From Immundisolibacterales bacterium (GTDB taxonomy: Bacteria > Pseudomonadota > Gammaproteobacteria > HK1), in the NCBI GenBank assembly GCA_026712715.1, contig JAPOPW010000067.1, positions 1 to 61,144 of the forward strand: 61,144 bases of DNA, read 5' to 3'. The notes under the pieces are model-generated. The model saw only the letters and a list, made by a program, of their open reading frames with translations, made no database searches and had not been told where the DNA came from. This document shows, piece by piece, positions 8,352 through 17,578 of this stretch. Each line of letters opens with the position of its first letter. The first letter of the stretch is position 1. The translations under genes and the position numbers were made by a program.

Positions 8352-10073
8352 TCAGGTCTCCTTGCCGCCCTCGATGCGCTTGGTGATGGCCCACTGCTGG
8401 GCGATTGACAGCACGTTGTTGACGAGCCAGTACAGCACCAGCCCGGACGGGAAGGTCAGGAACAGCCCGGTGAAGATGATGGGAAGGAACATCATCACCT
8501 TGGCCTGGATGGGGTCGGGAGGGGTGGGGCTCAGCCGCTGCTGCAGGAACATGGACCCGCCCATGAGAATCGGCAGGACGAAGTAGGGGTCCTTCGACGC
8601 GAGATCGTTCAGCCAGAAGATGAACTCGGCATGGCGGAGCTCGACCGTCTCGAGCAGCACCCAGTAAAGGGCGATGAACACCGGGATCTGGACGACGATG
8701 GGGAGACAGCCCCCGAGCGGGTTGATCTTCTCCTTCTTGTAGAGCTCCATCATCGCCTGGTTCATCTTCTGCCGGTCGCCCCCGTGCCGCTCGCGGAGGG
8801 TCTGGATCCTCGGCGCGAGCTTGCGCATGCGGGCCATCGACCGATAGCTCGCAGCGGACAGGTGGTAGAACGCGAGCTTGATGGCGAAGGTGAGCAGGAT
8901 GATGGACCAGCCCCAGTTCCCCACGTATTCGTGGATGAACCACAGGGCGACGTAGAGCGGCTGGGCGATGAAGAACAGCCACCCGTAGTCCACCGTGCGC
9001 TTGAGCCCCGGGGCGGCCGCCTCGAGCCGATCCTGGACCTTCGGCCCGGCGTAGAGCTTCAGGCGCGTCTCCCCGGTGGTTCCCGCTCCGACGGTGACCG
9101 GCGGCCCGATCAGCCCCGCGAGGTACTCGCCGCGCTCGAGGGCCTTGGTGTAGTAGCGCGCCGCGACCGACGGTTCCGGAATCCAGGCGCTCGCGAAGTA
9201 GTGCTGGATCATCGCGAGCCAGCCGTCGGCCACCTCGCGGTCGAGGTTCTCCGACTGCATGTCGTCGAAGTCGATCTTCTCGTAGGGCTTGTCCGGACTC
9301 GACAGCACCGCCCCGGTATAGGTGTAGCTCGTCACATCCCCGAATCCGCCCGATTCGGTAGGCGGCACCCGCCGGAAATGCCCGTAGATCTGCCCCGTCC
9401 AGGGCTGCGGCGAACCGTTCACGATTTCGTAGCGCACGCCGATCTCGTAGCTGTCGCGCCCGAACTCGTACACCTTGTCGATGCGGACCCCGTTCCCGTC
9501 CTCCCAGTGGAAGCGCACGTCGAGCCGGTCCGTGCCCGGGGCGAGCACGAATTCGCTGCGATCCGCGGTCAGGACGTCGTGGTGGGTCGGGGCGGACGCC
9601 CCGACGAGGCCGGACTCCGCGACGTACACGAGCCCCGGGCGGTCGTCCATGAGGACGAAGGGACGGTCCGGTTCCTCGACCGTCACCGGATAGTGTGAAA
9701 GCAGGACCTGCCGGATGGTGCCGCCGCGAGGGTCGATGAGAACGTCGAGAACATCGGTGCGCACCGCCACCAGCTCGCCCTCGTGCGCGGGCGTGGCCAC
9801 CGATGCCGGCTGCCCGGAGGAGCTCGGCACGTCGGCTGCGGCGGGAACGTCGGCGGCCTCGGGCCGCGCGGCGGTCGTCCCCGTCTGCGCGCCGGACCCG
9901 GTCCGATTGGCGGTCCGGCCCGCATCCGGCACGTCTCGTCCGCGCGGAGCTTCGCGGGCCGCGGGCGCCGGCTCTCGCATCGCCGCCTGCCACTCCTGCC
10001 ACTCCTGCCACAGCAGGAAGCCCACCACCGCGAGCCCGATGAGCAGGATGGGACGCAGTTGTTCAACGGGCAC
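8352..10073 (-). CDS. yidC: membrane protein insertase YidC
   Basis: Inner-membrane insertase that acts alone or with SecYEG. The first transmembrane segment (LRPILLIGLAVVGFLLW) is followed by a Pro/Ala-rich linker, the large periplasmic domain of Gram-negative YidC, and a C-terminal 60-kDa inner membrane domain with about five membrane segments. 574 residues, usual for Proteobacteria. I chose the GTG at 10073 because it places the first membrane helix at the N-terminus as in the family; the open frame continues 53 codons upstream through yidD in another frame and is not coding. It starts 17 bases downstream of yidD. Confidence 0.97.
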   Translation of the reverse strand: MPVEQLRPILLIGLAVVGFLLWQEWQEWQAAMREPAPAAREAPRGRDVPDAGRTANRTGSGAQTGTTAARPEAADVPAAADVPSSSGQPASVATPAHEGELVAVRTDVLDVLIDPRGGTIRQVLLSHYPVTVEEPDRPFVLMDDRPGLVYVAESGLVGASAPTHHDVLTADRSEFVLAPGTDRLDVRFHWEDGNGVRIDKVYEFGRDSYEIGVRYEIVNGSPQPWTGQIYGHFRRVPPTESGGFGDVTSYTYTGAVLSSPDKPYEKIDFDDMQSENLDREVADGWLAMIQHYFASAWIPEPSVAARYYTKALERGEYLAGLIGPPVTVGAGTTGETRLKLYAGPKVQDRLEAAAPGLKRTVDYGWLFFIAQPLYVALWFIHEYVGNWGWSIILLTFAIKLAFYHLSAASYRSMARMRKLAPRIQTLRERHGGDRQKMNQAMMELYKKEKINPLGGCLPIVVQIPVFIALYWVLLETVELRHAEFIFWLNDLASKDPYFVLPILMGGSMFLQQRLSPTPPDPIQAKVMMFLPIIFTGLFLTFPSGLVLYWLVNNVLSIAQQWAITKRIEGGKET

Positions 10074-10089
10074 GGGCGCCGCTCCTCGG

Positions 10090-10332
10090 TCAATCCCTGG
10101 CGGGGCTATTGGATGGCGGCCCGGCCGGCACCGGATCGAATCCACCCGGGTGCCAGGGGTGGCATCGGGCGATCCTTCGCGCCGCGAGCCAGCCGCCGCG
10201 AAGCGGGCCGAAGCGGCGCAGCGCCCCGATCGCATAGTCCGAGCAGGTCGGATGGAACCGGCAGCACGGCCCGAGCAACGGACTCACCGCGAAGCGGTAT
10301 ACCTTGACGATGGCGATCAGCGCAGCCTGCAT
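10090..10332 (-). CDS. yidD: membrane protein insertion efficiency factor YidD
   Basis: A small peripheral membrane protein, 80 residues, that aids YidC-dependent insertion. The hydrophobic start with [17 protein letters not shown] and the conserved Cys cluster [12 protein letters not shown], followed by [19 protein letters not shown], are diagnostic. The ATG at 10332 has a GGCGGAAGA ribosome-binding site and lies inside the 3' end of rnpA (16-base overlap), so translation is probably coupled. A longer frame reaching to 10557 is shadow of rnpA. Confidence 0.95.
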   Translation of the reverse strand: MQAALIAIVKVYRFAVSPLLGPCCRFHPTCSDYAIGALRRFGPLRGGWLAARRIARCHPWHPGGFDPVPAGPPSNSPARD

Positions 10333-10751
10333 TCTTCCGCCAGGGTGGCCCATTGCCGCTCGAGCGCGCTCCGGAGCACCGCCCCGCGCTCCCGGTCCGC
10401 AGCCGCGAAGGCGACCACCACGAGGTCCATTCCTGCCAGTCGATTCTGGTTCTCCCGGAAGCTCTCGCGGACCAGCCGTTTCAGACGGTTGCGCCGGTTC
10501 GCGCGTCGAACCCGCTTCTTCGCCACCGCGAGACCGAGTCGCGCATGGCCGATGCACCGGACGCGGGCAAGGACCGAGAAATACCGGCCGGACGAGCGGA
10601 CCGGAGCCTCGAATACCCGCTGGAAATCGCGCCTCGTTCGAAGGCGCCGTTCGCGCCCGAACGAACGATCGAGGTCCAGGGTCAGAGGCTCACGAAGCCA
10701 GGCGCACCCGGCCCTTGGCGCGCCGCGCCTTGATGATGCGCCGACCCGCAC
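10317..10751 (-). CDS. rnpA: ribonuclease P protein component
   Basis: Protein subunit of RNase P, which trims the 5' end of tRNA precursors. The RNR signature lies in [20 protein letters not shown] and the [13 protein letters not shown] start region is typical. The start is a problem: the usual family length (about 120 residues) points to a CTG at 10685, seven bases after the rpmH stop, whereas the nearest ordinary start in frame is a GTG at 10751, inside rpmH, giving 144 residues and a 62-base overlap. A still earlier GTG is at 10769. I list 10751 but hold the C-terminal 120 residues as the only sure part. Confidence 0.85.
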   Translation of the reverse strand: MRVGASSRRGAPRAGCAWLREPLTLDLDRSFGRERRLRTRRDFQRVFEAPVRSSGRYFSVLARVRCIGHARLGLAVAKKRVRRANRRNRLKRLVRESFRENQNRLAGMDLVVVAFAAADRERGAVLRSALERQWATLAEECRLR

Positions 10752-10824
10752 GGGTGCGCATCTTGGCACGGAAGCCGCGGCGGCGTTTCGCGCGGCGAAC
10801 GCTGGGCTGAAACGTTCTCTTCAT
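10690..10824 (-). CDS. rpmH: 50S ribosomal protein L34
   Basis: A 44-residue, Arg/Lys-rich protein of the large ribosomal subunit. It begins [18 protein letters not shown] and contains [19 protein letters not shown], which is unmistakable for L34. ATG at 10824, TGA at 10690. It is first in the housekeeping block, about 40 bases downstream of a strong promoter. Its 3' end may overlap the start of rnpA. Confidence 0.97.
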   Translation of the reverse strand: MKRTFQPSVRRAKRRRGFRAKMRTRAGRRIIKARRAKGRVRLAS

Positions 10825-10869
10825 TCGGTGTGAGCTTCAGTGTGACCCGGGGGAGCGAAGGGGCGGCGA

Positions 10870-10898
10870 AGCATACCGACGGGGGTGGGGAGTGTCAA
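10870..10898 (-). promoter_or_regulatory. sigma-70 promoter of the rpmH block
   Basis: On the minus strand the -35 box TTGACA (10898-10893) is followed by a 17-base spacer and the -10 box TATGCT (10875-10870). This is a near-consensus promoter with ideal spacing, placing the transcript start near 10863 and leaving a leader of about 40 bases before rpmH. It should drive rpmH, rnpA, yidD, yidC and mnmE. Confidence 0.8.
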
Positions 10899-10968
10899 CG
10901 CGTGGCGGGATTCTGCAAGCCTTCGAGCACCCCGCGGACGGTTCGGCCGGATCCGCTTCCGTCCGCCG

Positions 10969-12309
10969 TCAGAGGCGGCGATCCTCGGTTACCGGAACCA
11001 CCCCGACCGATTGTCCCGAGAGCATGTCCGTGAAGATGACGTCGCGGACGTCGTCGAGATCCAGGCCGTGGTGCTCGGCCAGGTCGGCGGTGTCGCGAAC
11101 GATCGCGTCGACGTCCTGCATGAGCTTCAGTCTCTTGTAGACGTCCTCGTGGCGAAAGCCGAGGCTCTCGCCCACCAGCTCCATGAAGTTGAGGATCTCG
11201 AAGCTGCGTCCCGACTCGTAGTGACAGATCTCGCGGTGACACGCATGGAAGATGGTCGCAAGGGTATCGACCCCTTCCGCCTCCGCCGCCGCGAACTCCC
11301 GATCGCGAAGCTCCGCCTTGAATCGGGGGAGAACGGAAAGGCTGTTCGACATGGTGCCGACCCGCGGGACCTCGAGCTCGACCAGGGTGAGGCCGGGGAT
11401 CGCGCGCAGTATCCGCCGCGCCGCATCGACGACCCCCGGGAGGACCGGGCGTTCGTGCAGCGCCACCCGCCGCTCGACGGGCCGGGTCATGAAGGGGGCC
11501 AGCCGATCGAGCCGGCTCGCGAGGTACTCGATGTAGGGCGTCAACCCGAACGGTTCGGCCCCGTTCACGTCGGCGAAGGTCGGGATCGTGACCTCCCCGA
11601 GCTGGGTCTGGCAGCTCGGGCACCACGAGAGCACCTCGCCGGTGCCCGCGCCGCCGAGCCGCTCGATCGTGTTGAACCCCACCCGGCCTGCGCCCTCGAT
11701 GTCGCCGGCGCGATACTGGAAGATGCCGCAGCAGTGCGAGGGGCCGCCCATCACCTGGTAGCGCACCCCCAGCCGGTCGAGGACGTCCAGGCAAAGGAGG
11801 GCGATGTGCGGGGTGCGAAGGACGTTGCATCCGGTATAGAAGACGACGTCGGGCGGTTCTTCCCGCCCATCGCCCCGGCGCGGACGCGGGTTGATCTTCG
11901 CCAGCAGATCCGGCGGGAGCTGCAGGCGGGAGAGGACCCGCACCCCGCGGCTCATTCCCGAGAAGACCCTGGACCCGTCGCGCCGCGCCGGCTCGCTGCC
12001 CTCCCGGCGGCGCACCGCGGTGCGGGCGAGGCCGAGCATGAACCGGGGGTTGACGCCGTCGTTGCAGGCGGGGATGCAGTAGCCGCTCCCGGTGCAGACG
12101 TTCGCCCAGGTGGCCGCGCCCTGCGTGCCCTCGCCACCCGCCAGCAATTCCAGCACGCCGGAGACGATTCCGCGGGCCTTCGATGCGTCGAGTCCCGCAG
12201 GCTCGACCATCGGGCAGACCTCGACGCACCGGCCGCAGCGGGTGCAGGCGTCGAGCACGTCCGCCGACCGTTCGGCGAGCGAGCCTGCGAATGCCTGTGC
12301 GCTGTTCAC
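10969..12309 (-). CDS. heterodisulfide-reductase-type (Fe-S)-binding protein with CCG domains
   Basis: A 446-residue soluble iron-sulfur protein related to HdrD/GlpC/DgcB-type oxidoreductase subunits. The N-terminus has a ferredoxin-like motif [12 protein letters not shown] at residues 22-33. A second motif at 72-82 reads [11 protein letters not shown], in which the second Cys is replaced, so the second cluster may be a three-Cys type or be altered. Two Cys-rich CCG regions follow, with HCCGIFQY and SWCPSC in the first and the looser HACHREICH in the second. It is divergent from etfB, 245 bases away, which suggests that it takes electrons from, or gives them to, ETF. The physiological donor is unknown. 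GTG start. Confidence 0.8.
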   Translation of the reverse strand: MNSAQAFAGSLAERSADVLDACTRCGRCVEVCPMVEPAGLDASKARGIVSGVLELLAGGEGTQGAATWANVCTGSGYCIPACNDGVNPRFMLGLARTAVRRREGSEPARRDGSRVFSGMSRGVRVLSRLQLPPDLLAKINPRPRRGDGREEPPDVVFYTGCNVLRTPHIALLCLDVLDRLGVRYQVMGGPSHCCGIFQYRAGDIEGAGRVGFNTIERLGGAGTGEVLSWCPSCQTQLGEVTIPTFADVNGAEPFGLTPYIEYLASRLDRLAPFMTRPVERRVALHERPVLPGVVDAARRILRAIPGLTLVELEVPRVGTMSNSLSVLPRFKAELRDREFAAAEAEGVDTLATIFHACHREICHYESGRSFEILNFMELVGESLGFRHEDVYKRLKLMQDVDAIVRDTADLAEHHGLDLDDVRDVIFTDMLSGQSVGVVPVTEDRRL

Positions 12310-12554
12310 CGGATGACGACCCTCGCGGCGGTACCGGTCTCAATGGTAGATCATCGCGCGGCCCGCATCTGCACCCGGCCCGGACTCTCCCCCCTCGCCG
12401 GGACTGCATCCGGAATGCCGCGGCCGGCCGCGGTCGACGAGGACCGGTAGACCGCGAGCCGCTACGGGTCCGAATCCGTTGCATGCGCACGCACACGCAA
12501 TTACCCTTCGCGCTCGCCCGAATCCGGGCAAATCCTGAAGACGAAAAGGCGGCA

Positions 12555-13313
12555 ATGAAGATACTGGTGGCGGTCAAGCGGGTCGTCGACTACAACGTCA
12601 AGATCCGCGTCAAGTCCGACGAGACGGGGGTCGAGACGGCCAACGTCAAGATGTCGATGAATCCCTTCGACGAGATCGCGGTGGAAGAGGCGCTGCGACT
12701 CAGGGAGGCGGGCAAGGCCGAAGAGGTCGTGGTCGTCTCGCTCGGTCCGCAGAAGTGCCAGGAGACCATCCGCACCGCCCTCGCGATGGGGGCGGACCGG
12801 GGGGTCCACGTGCTGACGGACGACGAGCTCCAGCCCCTCGCGATCGCGAAGATGCTCAAGGTCCTCGTCGACCGCGAGGCTCCCGGACTGGTCATTCTCG
12901 GCAAGCAGGCGATCGACAACGACAACAGCCAGACCGGTCAGATGCTGGCCGGCCTCCTCGGCTGGTCGCAGGGCACCTTCGCGTCCCGCATCGATCTCGA
13001 TGGGGGCGGCGAAGGGGCGGCGAACGTCACGCGCGAGGTCGATGGCGGACTCGAGACGGTAGCGCTTGCCCTCCCGATGGTGATCACCACGGATCTGCGC
13101 CTGAACGAACCCCGCTACGCCTCGCTTCCCAACATCATGAGGGCGAAGAAGAAGCCGATCGACGCGGTGACTCCGGAGGAGCTGGGGGTCGCGGTCGATC
13201 CACGTCTGTCCATCCTCTCGGTCAGGGAACCGCCGCAGCGTCAGGCCGGGGTCATCGTCGAGGACGTGGCCTCACTGGTGGACAAGCTCCGAAACGAGGC
13301 GAAGGTGATCTGA
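12555..13313 (+). CDS. etfB: electron transfer flavoprotein, beta subunit
   Basis: Beta subunit of ETF, the FAD/AMP carrier that accepts electrons from acyl-CoA and amine dehydrogenases. It starts [20 protein letters not shown] and carries the AMP-binding region with [18 protein letters not shown], both characteristic. The C-terminal LRNEAKVI is normal. 252 residues. The upstream continuation of the frame to 12183 is not coding; the ATG at 12555 is the family start. It is followed directly by etfA. Confidence 0.97.
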   Translation: MKILVAVKRVVDYNVKIRVKSDETGVETANVKMSMNPFDEIAVEEALRLREAGKAEEVVVVSLGPQKCQETIRTALAMGADRGVHVLTDDELQPLAIAKMLKVLVDREAPGLVILGKQAIDNDNSQTGQMLAGLLGWSQGTFASRIDLDGGGEGAANVTREVDGGLETVALALPMVITTDLRLNEPRYASLPNIMRAKKKPIDAVTPEELGVAVDPRLSILSVREPPQRQAGVIVEDVASLVDKLRNEAKVI

Positions 13314-14261
13314 ATGAGCGTTCTCGTCTATGCCGAGCACGACGGCTCGGCGATTCTCAACGGAACCCTGAGCGCGGTCGCGGCCGCGCGGGAGCTCGAC
13401 TCCGAAGTCCACCTGCTCGTGTGCGGGGAGGGCTGCCGGGGCGCCGCCGAGGCAGGCGCCGCGGTCGAGGGAGTGACCCGCGTGCTGCACGCCGACGGGG
13501 CGGAGCTCGCCCACGGGCTCGCCGAGCCGATCGCGGACCTCCTGGTCGCGCTCGCCGGCCCCTACGATGCGATCCTCGCGGCCCATACCACGGGGGGAAA
13601 GAACATCCTCCCGCGGGCCGCCGCGCTCCTCGACGTCGCTCCCGTGTCCGACATCATCGGGGTCGAGTCGGCCGACACGTTCGTCCGCCCCATCTATGCG
13701 GGCAACGCGATCGCGACCGTGCGCACCTCGGACGCGAAGAAGGTCGTCACCGTGCGGGCGACGGCCTTCGAGGCGGTCGCGGACCGCGGCGGCTCGGCGA
13801 CGATTGACGAGGTCGGAGTCGAGGGCGGTGCGAGCGGCCTTTCGAGCTTCGTCGGCCAGGAGCTCACCCGGTCCGAGCGGCCCGAGCTCACGTCGGCTGG
13901 CATCGTCATATCGGGCGGGCGCGGGATGCAGAGCGGGGACAACTTCCACCTGCTCGAGACGGTGGCCGACCGGCTCGGCGCGGCGGTCGGCGCCTCGCGC
14001 GCCGCGGTGGACGCCGGCTTCGTTCCGAACGACTACCAGGTGGGACAGACCGGGAAGGTGGTCGCGCCGGACCTCTACGTGGCGGTCGGCATTTCCGGCG
14101 CCATCCAGCACCTCGCGGGCATGAAGGACAGCAAGGTCATCGTGGCGATCAACAAGGACGAGGAAGCGCCCATCTTCCAGGTCGCGGACTACGGCGTGGT
14201 CGCGGACCTCTTCAAGGCGCTGCCCGAGCTCGACGAGGAGCTCGGAAAGGCGCTGGAGTAA
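13314..14261 (+). CDS. etfA: electron transfer flavoprotein, alpha subunit
   Basis: Alpha subunit of ETF, binding the FAD. The C-terminal FAD-binding domain has [35 protein letters not shown] and [12 protein letters not shown], all in the canonical order. 315 residues. The ATG at 13314 follows the etfB stop without a gap, so the two subunits are translated together. Electrons are expected to pass on to ETF-QO encoded at 25.1 kb. Confidence 0.97.
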   Translation: MSVLVYAEHDGSAILNGTLSAVAAARELDSEVHLLVCGEGCRGAAEAGAAVEGVTRVLHADGAELAHGLAEPIADLLVALAGPYDAILAAHTTGGKNILPRAAALLDVAPVSDIIGVESADTFVRPIYAGNAIATVRTSDAKKVVTVRATAFEAVADRGGSATIDEVGVEGGASGLSSFVGQELTRSERPELTSAGIVISGGRGMQSGDNFHLLETVADRLGAAVGASRAAVDAGFVPNDYQVGQTGKVVAPDLYVAVGISGAIQHLAGMKDSKVIVAINKDEEAPIFQVADYGVVADLFKALPELDEELGKALE

Positions 14262-14291
14262 CCGGGACGGGCCGGCCGCGCGGTCGAGACG

Positions 14292-14315
14292 GGCCGGCGG
14301 CAGGCGCCGCCGGCC
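14292..14315. terminator. GC-rich hairpin between convergent genes
   Basis: A perfect 10-base inverted repeat, GGCCGGCGGC and GCCGCCGGCC, encloses a four-base loop between the ends of etfA and the convergent peroxiredoxin gene. There is no T-run on either side, so it could act as a pause or RNA-stability element instead of a classical intrinsic terminator. Confidence 0.45.
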
Positions 14316-14351
14316 GCCGCCGCCACCCCGGGCTTGCGGCCCGGACCGGTT

Positions 14352-14834
14352 CTAGAGCGCGGCGAGGATCGATTCCGCCGAGCTTTTTTCGAGCCCTCCG
14401 CCCTCGTCCACGTTGAGGGTCGTCACCACCCCGTCGTCGGCGACGAGCGCGTAGCGCTGCGAGCGGACGCCGAGTCCGCGGGCCGAGAGGTCGAACTCGA
14501 GGCCCATCGCCTTCGTGAACTCGCCGCTGCCGTCGGCCAGCATCTCGACCTTGCCGTCGGTGTCCTGGTCCTTCCCCCATGCGTCCATGACGAACACGTC
14601 ATTGGTCGCGAGGCACGCGACCGCGTCGACTCCTTTCGCGCGGAGCGCATCGACGTTCGCGGTGAACCCGGGAAGGTGCTGGGCGGAGCAGGTCGGCGTG
14701 AAGGCGCCGGGCACCGCGAACAGCACCACCTTGCGGCCTGCGCAAAGCTCGTCGGTGGACACCGCCTGCGGGCCGTCGGCCGTCATCCGGGTGAGGTCTA
14801 CGGAAGGAATCCGGTCGCCAACGGAAATCGTCAT
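14352..14834 (-). CDS. peroxiredoxin of the Prx5 (redoxin) type
   Basis: A 160-residue thiol peroxidase that reduces hydrogen peroxide and alkyl hydroperoxides. The peroxidatic Cys is C49 in PGAFTPTCSAQHLPG; other Cys at 31 and 74 could resolve it or glutathione/glutaredoxin may. The Prx5 features ATNDVFVMDAWG and GLGVRSQRYALV are present. The ATG at 14834 has a good AAGGAG site ten bases upstream; the frame going back to 15269 is shadow. It converges with etfA across a hairpin. Confidence 0.93.
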   Translation of the reverse strand: MTISVGDRIPSVDLTRMTADGPQAVSTDELCAGRKVVLFAVPGAFTPTCSAQHLPGFTANVDALRAKGVDAVACLATNDVFVMDAWGKDQDTDGKVEMLADGSGEFTKAMGLEFDLSARGLGVRSQRYALVADDGVVTTLNVDEGGGLEKSSAESILAAL

Positions 14835-14911
14835 CTGGTCGTTTCTCCTTTCGGGTCTAGGGGGTTCAGGTTGCGCGGCCCGGTCCGAGGCCGCCCGCCG
14901 CTCGTTCAGGG

Positions 14912-15181
14912 TCAGGGAGGCGGCTCGAACTGGATGGCGGGAATCGATCGATCCTCGAGCATGATCGGGATGCCGTCCTCCACCACGTAGATCGTCGTCC
15001 GGGTGGCCGTGATCAGCGCCTCGGAGAGCTCGGTCTCGACGGGGGAGCCGTCGGCATGCTTGACGCCACCCTCGCGAATCGCCTCGTTCACCGCGCCGAG
15101 CTTCGCCGCCGCCAGCCGCTCCACCGGGACGCGGGTCACCGGGCAACAGAGGATTTCGAGCAGCTTGCGGTCGATCGCCAT
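14912..15181 (-). CDS. Trm112-family small protein (UPF0434/YcaR type)
   Basis: An 89-residue protein of the Trm112-like family, whose members are small zinc-binding or zinc-less platforms, often near lipid A or tRNA-modification genes. The family start MAIDRKLLEILCCPVT is present, but only the first Cys pair is visible and the second CxxC found in zinc-binding relatives is missing. ATG at 15181 chosen because it is the family start; no clear Shine-Dalgarno. Function in bacteria is not well established. Confidence 0.8.
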   Translation of the reverse strand: MAIDRKLLEILCCPVTRVPVERLAAAKLGAVNEAIREGGVKHADGSPVETELSEALITATRTTIYVVEDGIPIMLEDRSIPAIQFEPPP

Positions 15182-15331
15182 ACCGGAAGCGACGAGGGCC
15201 GGAGCGAGGGCGCGCATCATAGCAGACGGGCATGCCCGGGGATGGACGGGAGTTGGAGGATGGGCGCACGAGTGGGCGGCGGGCACCGGATATACTCCCC
15301 GCCCGCTTTCCCGCATGGGAGTCCAGCCGCG

Positions 15332-15730
15332 ATGCAGACCCCTCTCTTCCACCTGGTGGCGGGCGGCGCGCGGCCGGTCGCGCCCTACAGCCACGCGGTG
15401 GAGGCGGATGGATGGGTCTATCTGACCGGTCAGATCCCGAACCATCCCGATGACGACGGGCGGCCCCTTGCGCCCGACATCGAAGGCCAGACCCGTCGCG
15501 TGATGGACAACCTCGTCCTCGTGCTCGACGGTGTCGGCCTCGGCCTCGAGCACGTCGTCGCCGCCCGGGCCTTCCTCACCCGGTTCGAGGAAGACTACGA
15601 GCGGATGAACGAGACGTACCGATCGTACTTCCCGTCCGACCGGCTCCCCGCGCGGACCTGCATCGGGGTGACCGCCCTCGCCCGCGGCGCCCGGGTCGAG
15701 ATCGACTTCATCGCCCGCCGGCCCCGCTGA
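15332..15730 (+). CDS. RidA/YjgF-family protein
   Basis: A trimeric enamine/imine deaminase-like protein, 132 residues. Members hydrolyse reactive enamines made by PLP enzymes or take part in catabolic pathways. PYSHAVEADGWVYLTGQIP, GQTRRVMDNLVLVL and the C-terminal RTCIGVTALARGARVEID match the family, including the Arg that binds carboxylates. ATG at 15332. A TATACT box at 15291-15296 could be the -10 of its own promoter, but no good -35 is seen. Confidence 0.9.
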   Translation: MQTPLFHLVAGGARPVAPYSHAVEADGWVYLTGQIPNHPDDDGRPLAPDIEGQTRRVMDNLVLVLDGVGLGLEHVVAARAFLTRFEEDYERMNETYRSYFPSDRLPARTCIGVTALARGARVEIDFIARRPR

Positions 15731-15741
15731 ACCGCTTCCAC

Positions 15742-15776
15742 GCAAGCGCCCGCGGCCGCCGGCCGGGGGCGCTTGC
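15742..15776. terminator. hairpin between ridA-like gene and methyltransferase gene
   Basis: A perfect 10-base inverted repeat (GCAAGCGCCC at 15742-15751 and GGGCGCTTGC at 15767-15776) with a 15-base GC-rich loop that contains a further small palindrome. It lies between two convergent genes and could end transcription from both sides. No T-run. Confidence 0.5.
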
Positions 15777-15839
15777 AATCCGAGCGGCGGCTCGGGCGGC
15801 GCGGCCCCGACTTCGATGGCTGATGTCGCAACGGCACGG

Positions 15840-16559
15840 CTATCGTTCCCGGCCGCCCTGCCCGCTGCCGGCCTCCATGACGAGGAGGACGAGCATCGGC
15901 CAGCCGACGTAGCGCTCGGCCCGGGGGTACCGTCCGGCAAACTCGGCATCCGGAGCTTGCTCGCCGATCTCGTGCAGCACGAAGCCCGCTCTCAGCGCCG
16001 CCATGACGAAGTCTCCGATCCGGTGGGGAACGCTGCCCGGCATGATCACCTCTCCCGAGTCCGGATCGGTGAAGCGGGCCTGGCTCCCGCGAAGGAACAT
16101 CGCGGGATGCATCGCGGAGACCACGGCGCAGCCGGACGGCTTCAGCACCCGGAACGCTTCGGAGAAGAAGCGGTCGAGGTCCCGGAGGTGCTCGAGGACG
16201 AGGCCGCTCACCACCGCGTCGAACGACCCGTCGCGAAGCGGGAGCGGCTCGTGCAGGTCATGGGCGATGAAGGTCGCGCAGCCGGAGGGCACCTTCCGCC
16301 GGGCCGCGTCCAGCATGCCCCGGGAGAAGTCGATGGCGGTGATCCGGGCCCCCGCCTCGGCCAGCCACTCGGTGTGCCGGCCGGTCCCGCAGCCGAGGTC
16401 CAGCACGGCGCGGCCCCGCACGTCTCCGAGCGCTCCCCGGACGCGCGGCTCCTCGAGAGCGGTCAGGGGGTTGGCGTCGTGGTCGTAGACCTCCGCCCAC
16501 CGGTCGTAGCCGTCGCGGACGCCGCCCAGCGGGTCACGAACTCCGGACATTCCGTTCAA
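15840..16559 (-). CDS. class I SAM-dependent methyltransferase
   Basis: A 239-residue methyltransferase. The SAM-binding glycine loop VLDLGCGTGRHTEWL is at about residues 52-66, the ITAIDFS acidic strand follows, and VVSGLVLEHLRDLDRFF matches the UbiE/Methyltransf_11 type. Substrate unknown; UbiE-like small-molecule methylation is possible. It ends near the ridA-like gene on the other strand, separated by a hairpin. Confidence 0.85.
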   Translation of the reverse strand: MNGMSGVRDPLGGVRDGYDRWAEVYDHDANPLTALEEPRVRGALGDVRGRAVLDLGCGTGRHTEWLAEAGARITAIDFSRGMLDAARRKVPSGCATFIAHDLHEPLPLRDGSFDAVVSGLVLEHLRDLDRFFSEAFRVLKPSGCAVVSAMHPAMFLRGSQARFTDPDSGEVIMPGSVPHRIGDFVMAALRAGFVLHEIGEQAPDAEFAGRYPRAERYVGWPMLVLLVMEAGSGQGGRER

Positions 16560-16699
16560 CGTTCGGGTTCGCGCCGCTCGGGTTTGCGTTCATTCGCGGA
16601 TCATACGTGGCCGAGGCGATATCCGGCCCGGGAATCTCACCGCTCCTGGCCGCGAGGACGCCGAAGATCGGTCATACATGCGCGCTAGAATTCGCCGCC

Positions 16700-17557
16700 A
16701 TGGATCCGCGGCTTCACTTCGAGGAGCACCCTGGCGACGGACCGCCCATGCTGTTCGTGCACGGGTTCCTTTCGAGCCGCGCGCAGTGGCGGGAAAACGT
16801 GGGACCGCTTGCCGCGGTCTGCCGCCCGGTGGTCGTCGAGCTGTGGGGTCACGGGCGCTCCCCGGCGGGCCGCACTCCCCGCGACTACTCCGCGGCCGGC
16901 TATCTCGAGCAGTTCGAGGCGATCCGCGAGCGGCTCGGCACGGAGCGCTGGTACCTTTGCGGGCAGTCGCTCGGGGCGTCGCTGACCCTCCGCTACTCGC
17001 TCGCGTTCCCCGAGCGGGTCATCGCCCAGGTGTTCACCAACTCGAACTCCGCGTTCGCGACGGCCGAGATCATCCTCGAGCGCCGCCGGCTCGCGGCGGC
17101 GGCGATCGAGGACATCGAAGCGCGCGGACTCGCGGCGGTGGAGGACCTGCCGGTGCATCCGCGCGGCGCCCGGCGGCTGCCGCCCGGGCTTCACGAGGAG
17201 CTGGTCACGGATGCGGGCCGCATCGACCCTCGGGCCGTCGCCGATTCGTACCGGCACCTCAACGTCGACGTCTCGGTTCGCGAGGCGGCACGCAACATCT
17301 CGGTCCCGACGATGATGGTGTGCGGGAGCTACGAGAAGCGTTTCGCTCCGCACCGCGACTACGCGCAGTCGAACGTTCCGGGTCTCCGGGTCGTGGACCT
17401 CCCGGCCGGCCATGCGGTGAACGCGCAGCGCCACGAGGAGTTCAACACCGCGGTGGCCGCGTTCCTGCACGCCGCGACCGTGGAGAGCCACGACGTCGGC
17501 GACGCTCGGGAACCGGGTCAGGGCCCACCGCCGGTTCGCAGCGCCGCCGACGATTGA
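16700..17557 (+). CDS. alpha/beta-hydrolase fold protein
   Basis: A 285-residue serine hydrolase, probably an esterase, lactonase or C-C hydrolase. The oxyanion HGF is in LFVHGFLSSRAQW, the nucleophile is S90 in CGQSLGAS, and a catalytic His is likely in LPAGHAVNAQ near the C-terminus. ATG at 16700. A TAGAAT box at 16686-16691 is so close that its transcript would be almost leaderless, if it is real. It is 21 bases upstream of the enolase-superfamily gene and looks like the first gene of that operon. Confidence 0.85.
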   Translation: MDPRLHFEEHPGDGPPMLFVHGFLSSRAQWRENVGPLAAVCRPVVVELWGHGRSPAGRTPRDYSAAGYLEQFEAIRERLGTERWYLCGQSLGASLTLRYSLAFPERVIAQVFTNSNSAFATAEIILERRRLAAAAIEDIEARGLAAVEDLPVHPRGARRLPPGLHEELVTDAGRIDPRAVADSYRHLNVDVSVREAARNISVPTMMVCGSYEKRFAPHRDYAQSNVPGLRVVDLPAGHAVNAQRHEEFNTAVAAFLHAATVESHDVGDAREPGQGPPPVRSAADD

Positions 17558-17578
17558 GACGCGGCCGCTCGCACCGCG

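Noticed and set aside
10825..10968. Replication origin beside rpmH
   Set aside because: The rpmH neighbourhood is often near oriC, but no dnaA gene and no cluster of DnaA boxes is visible here.
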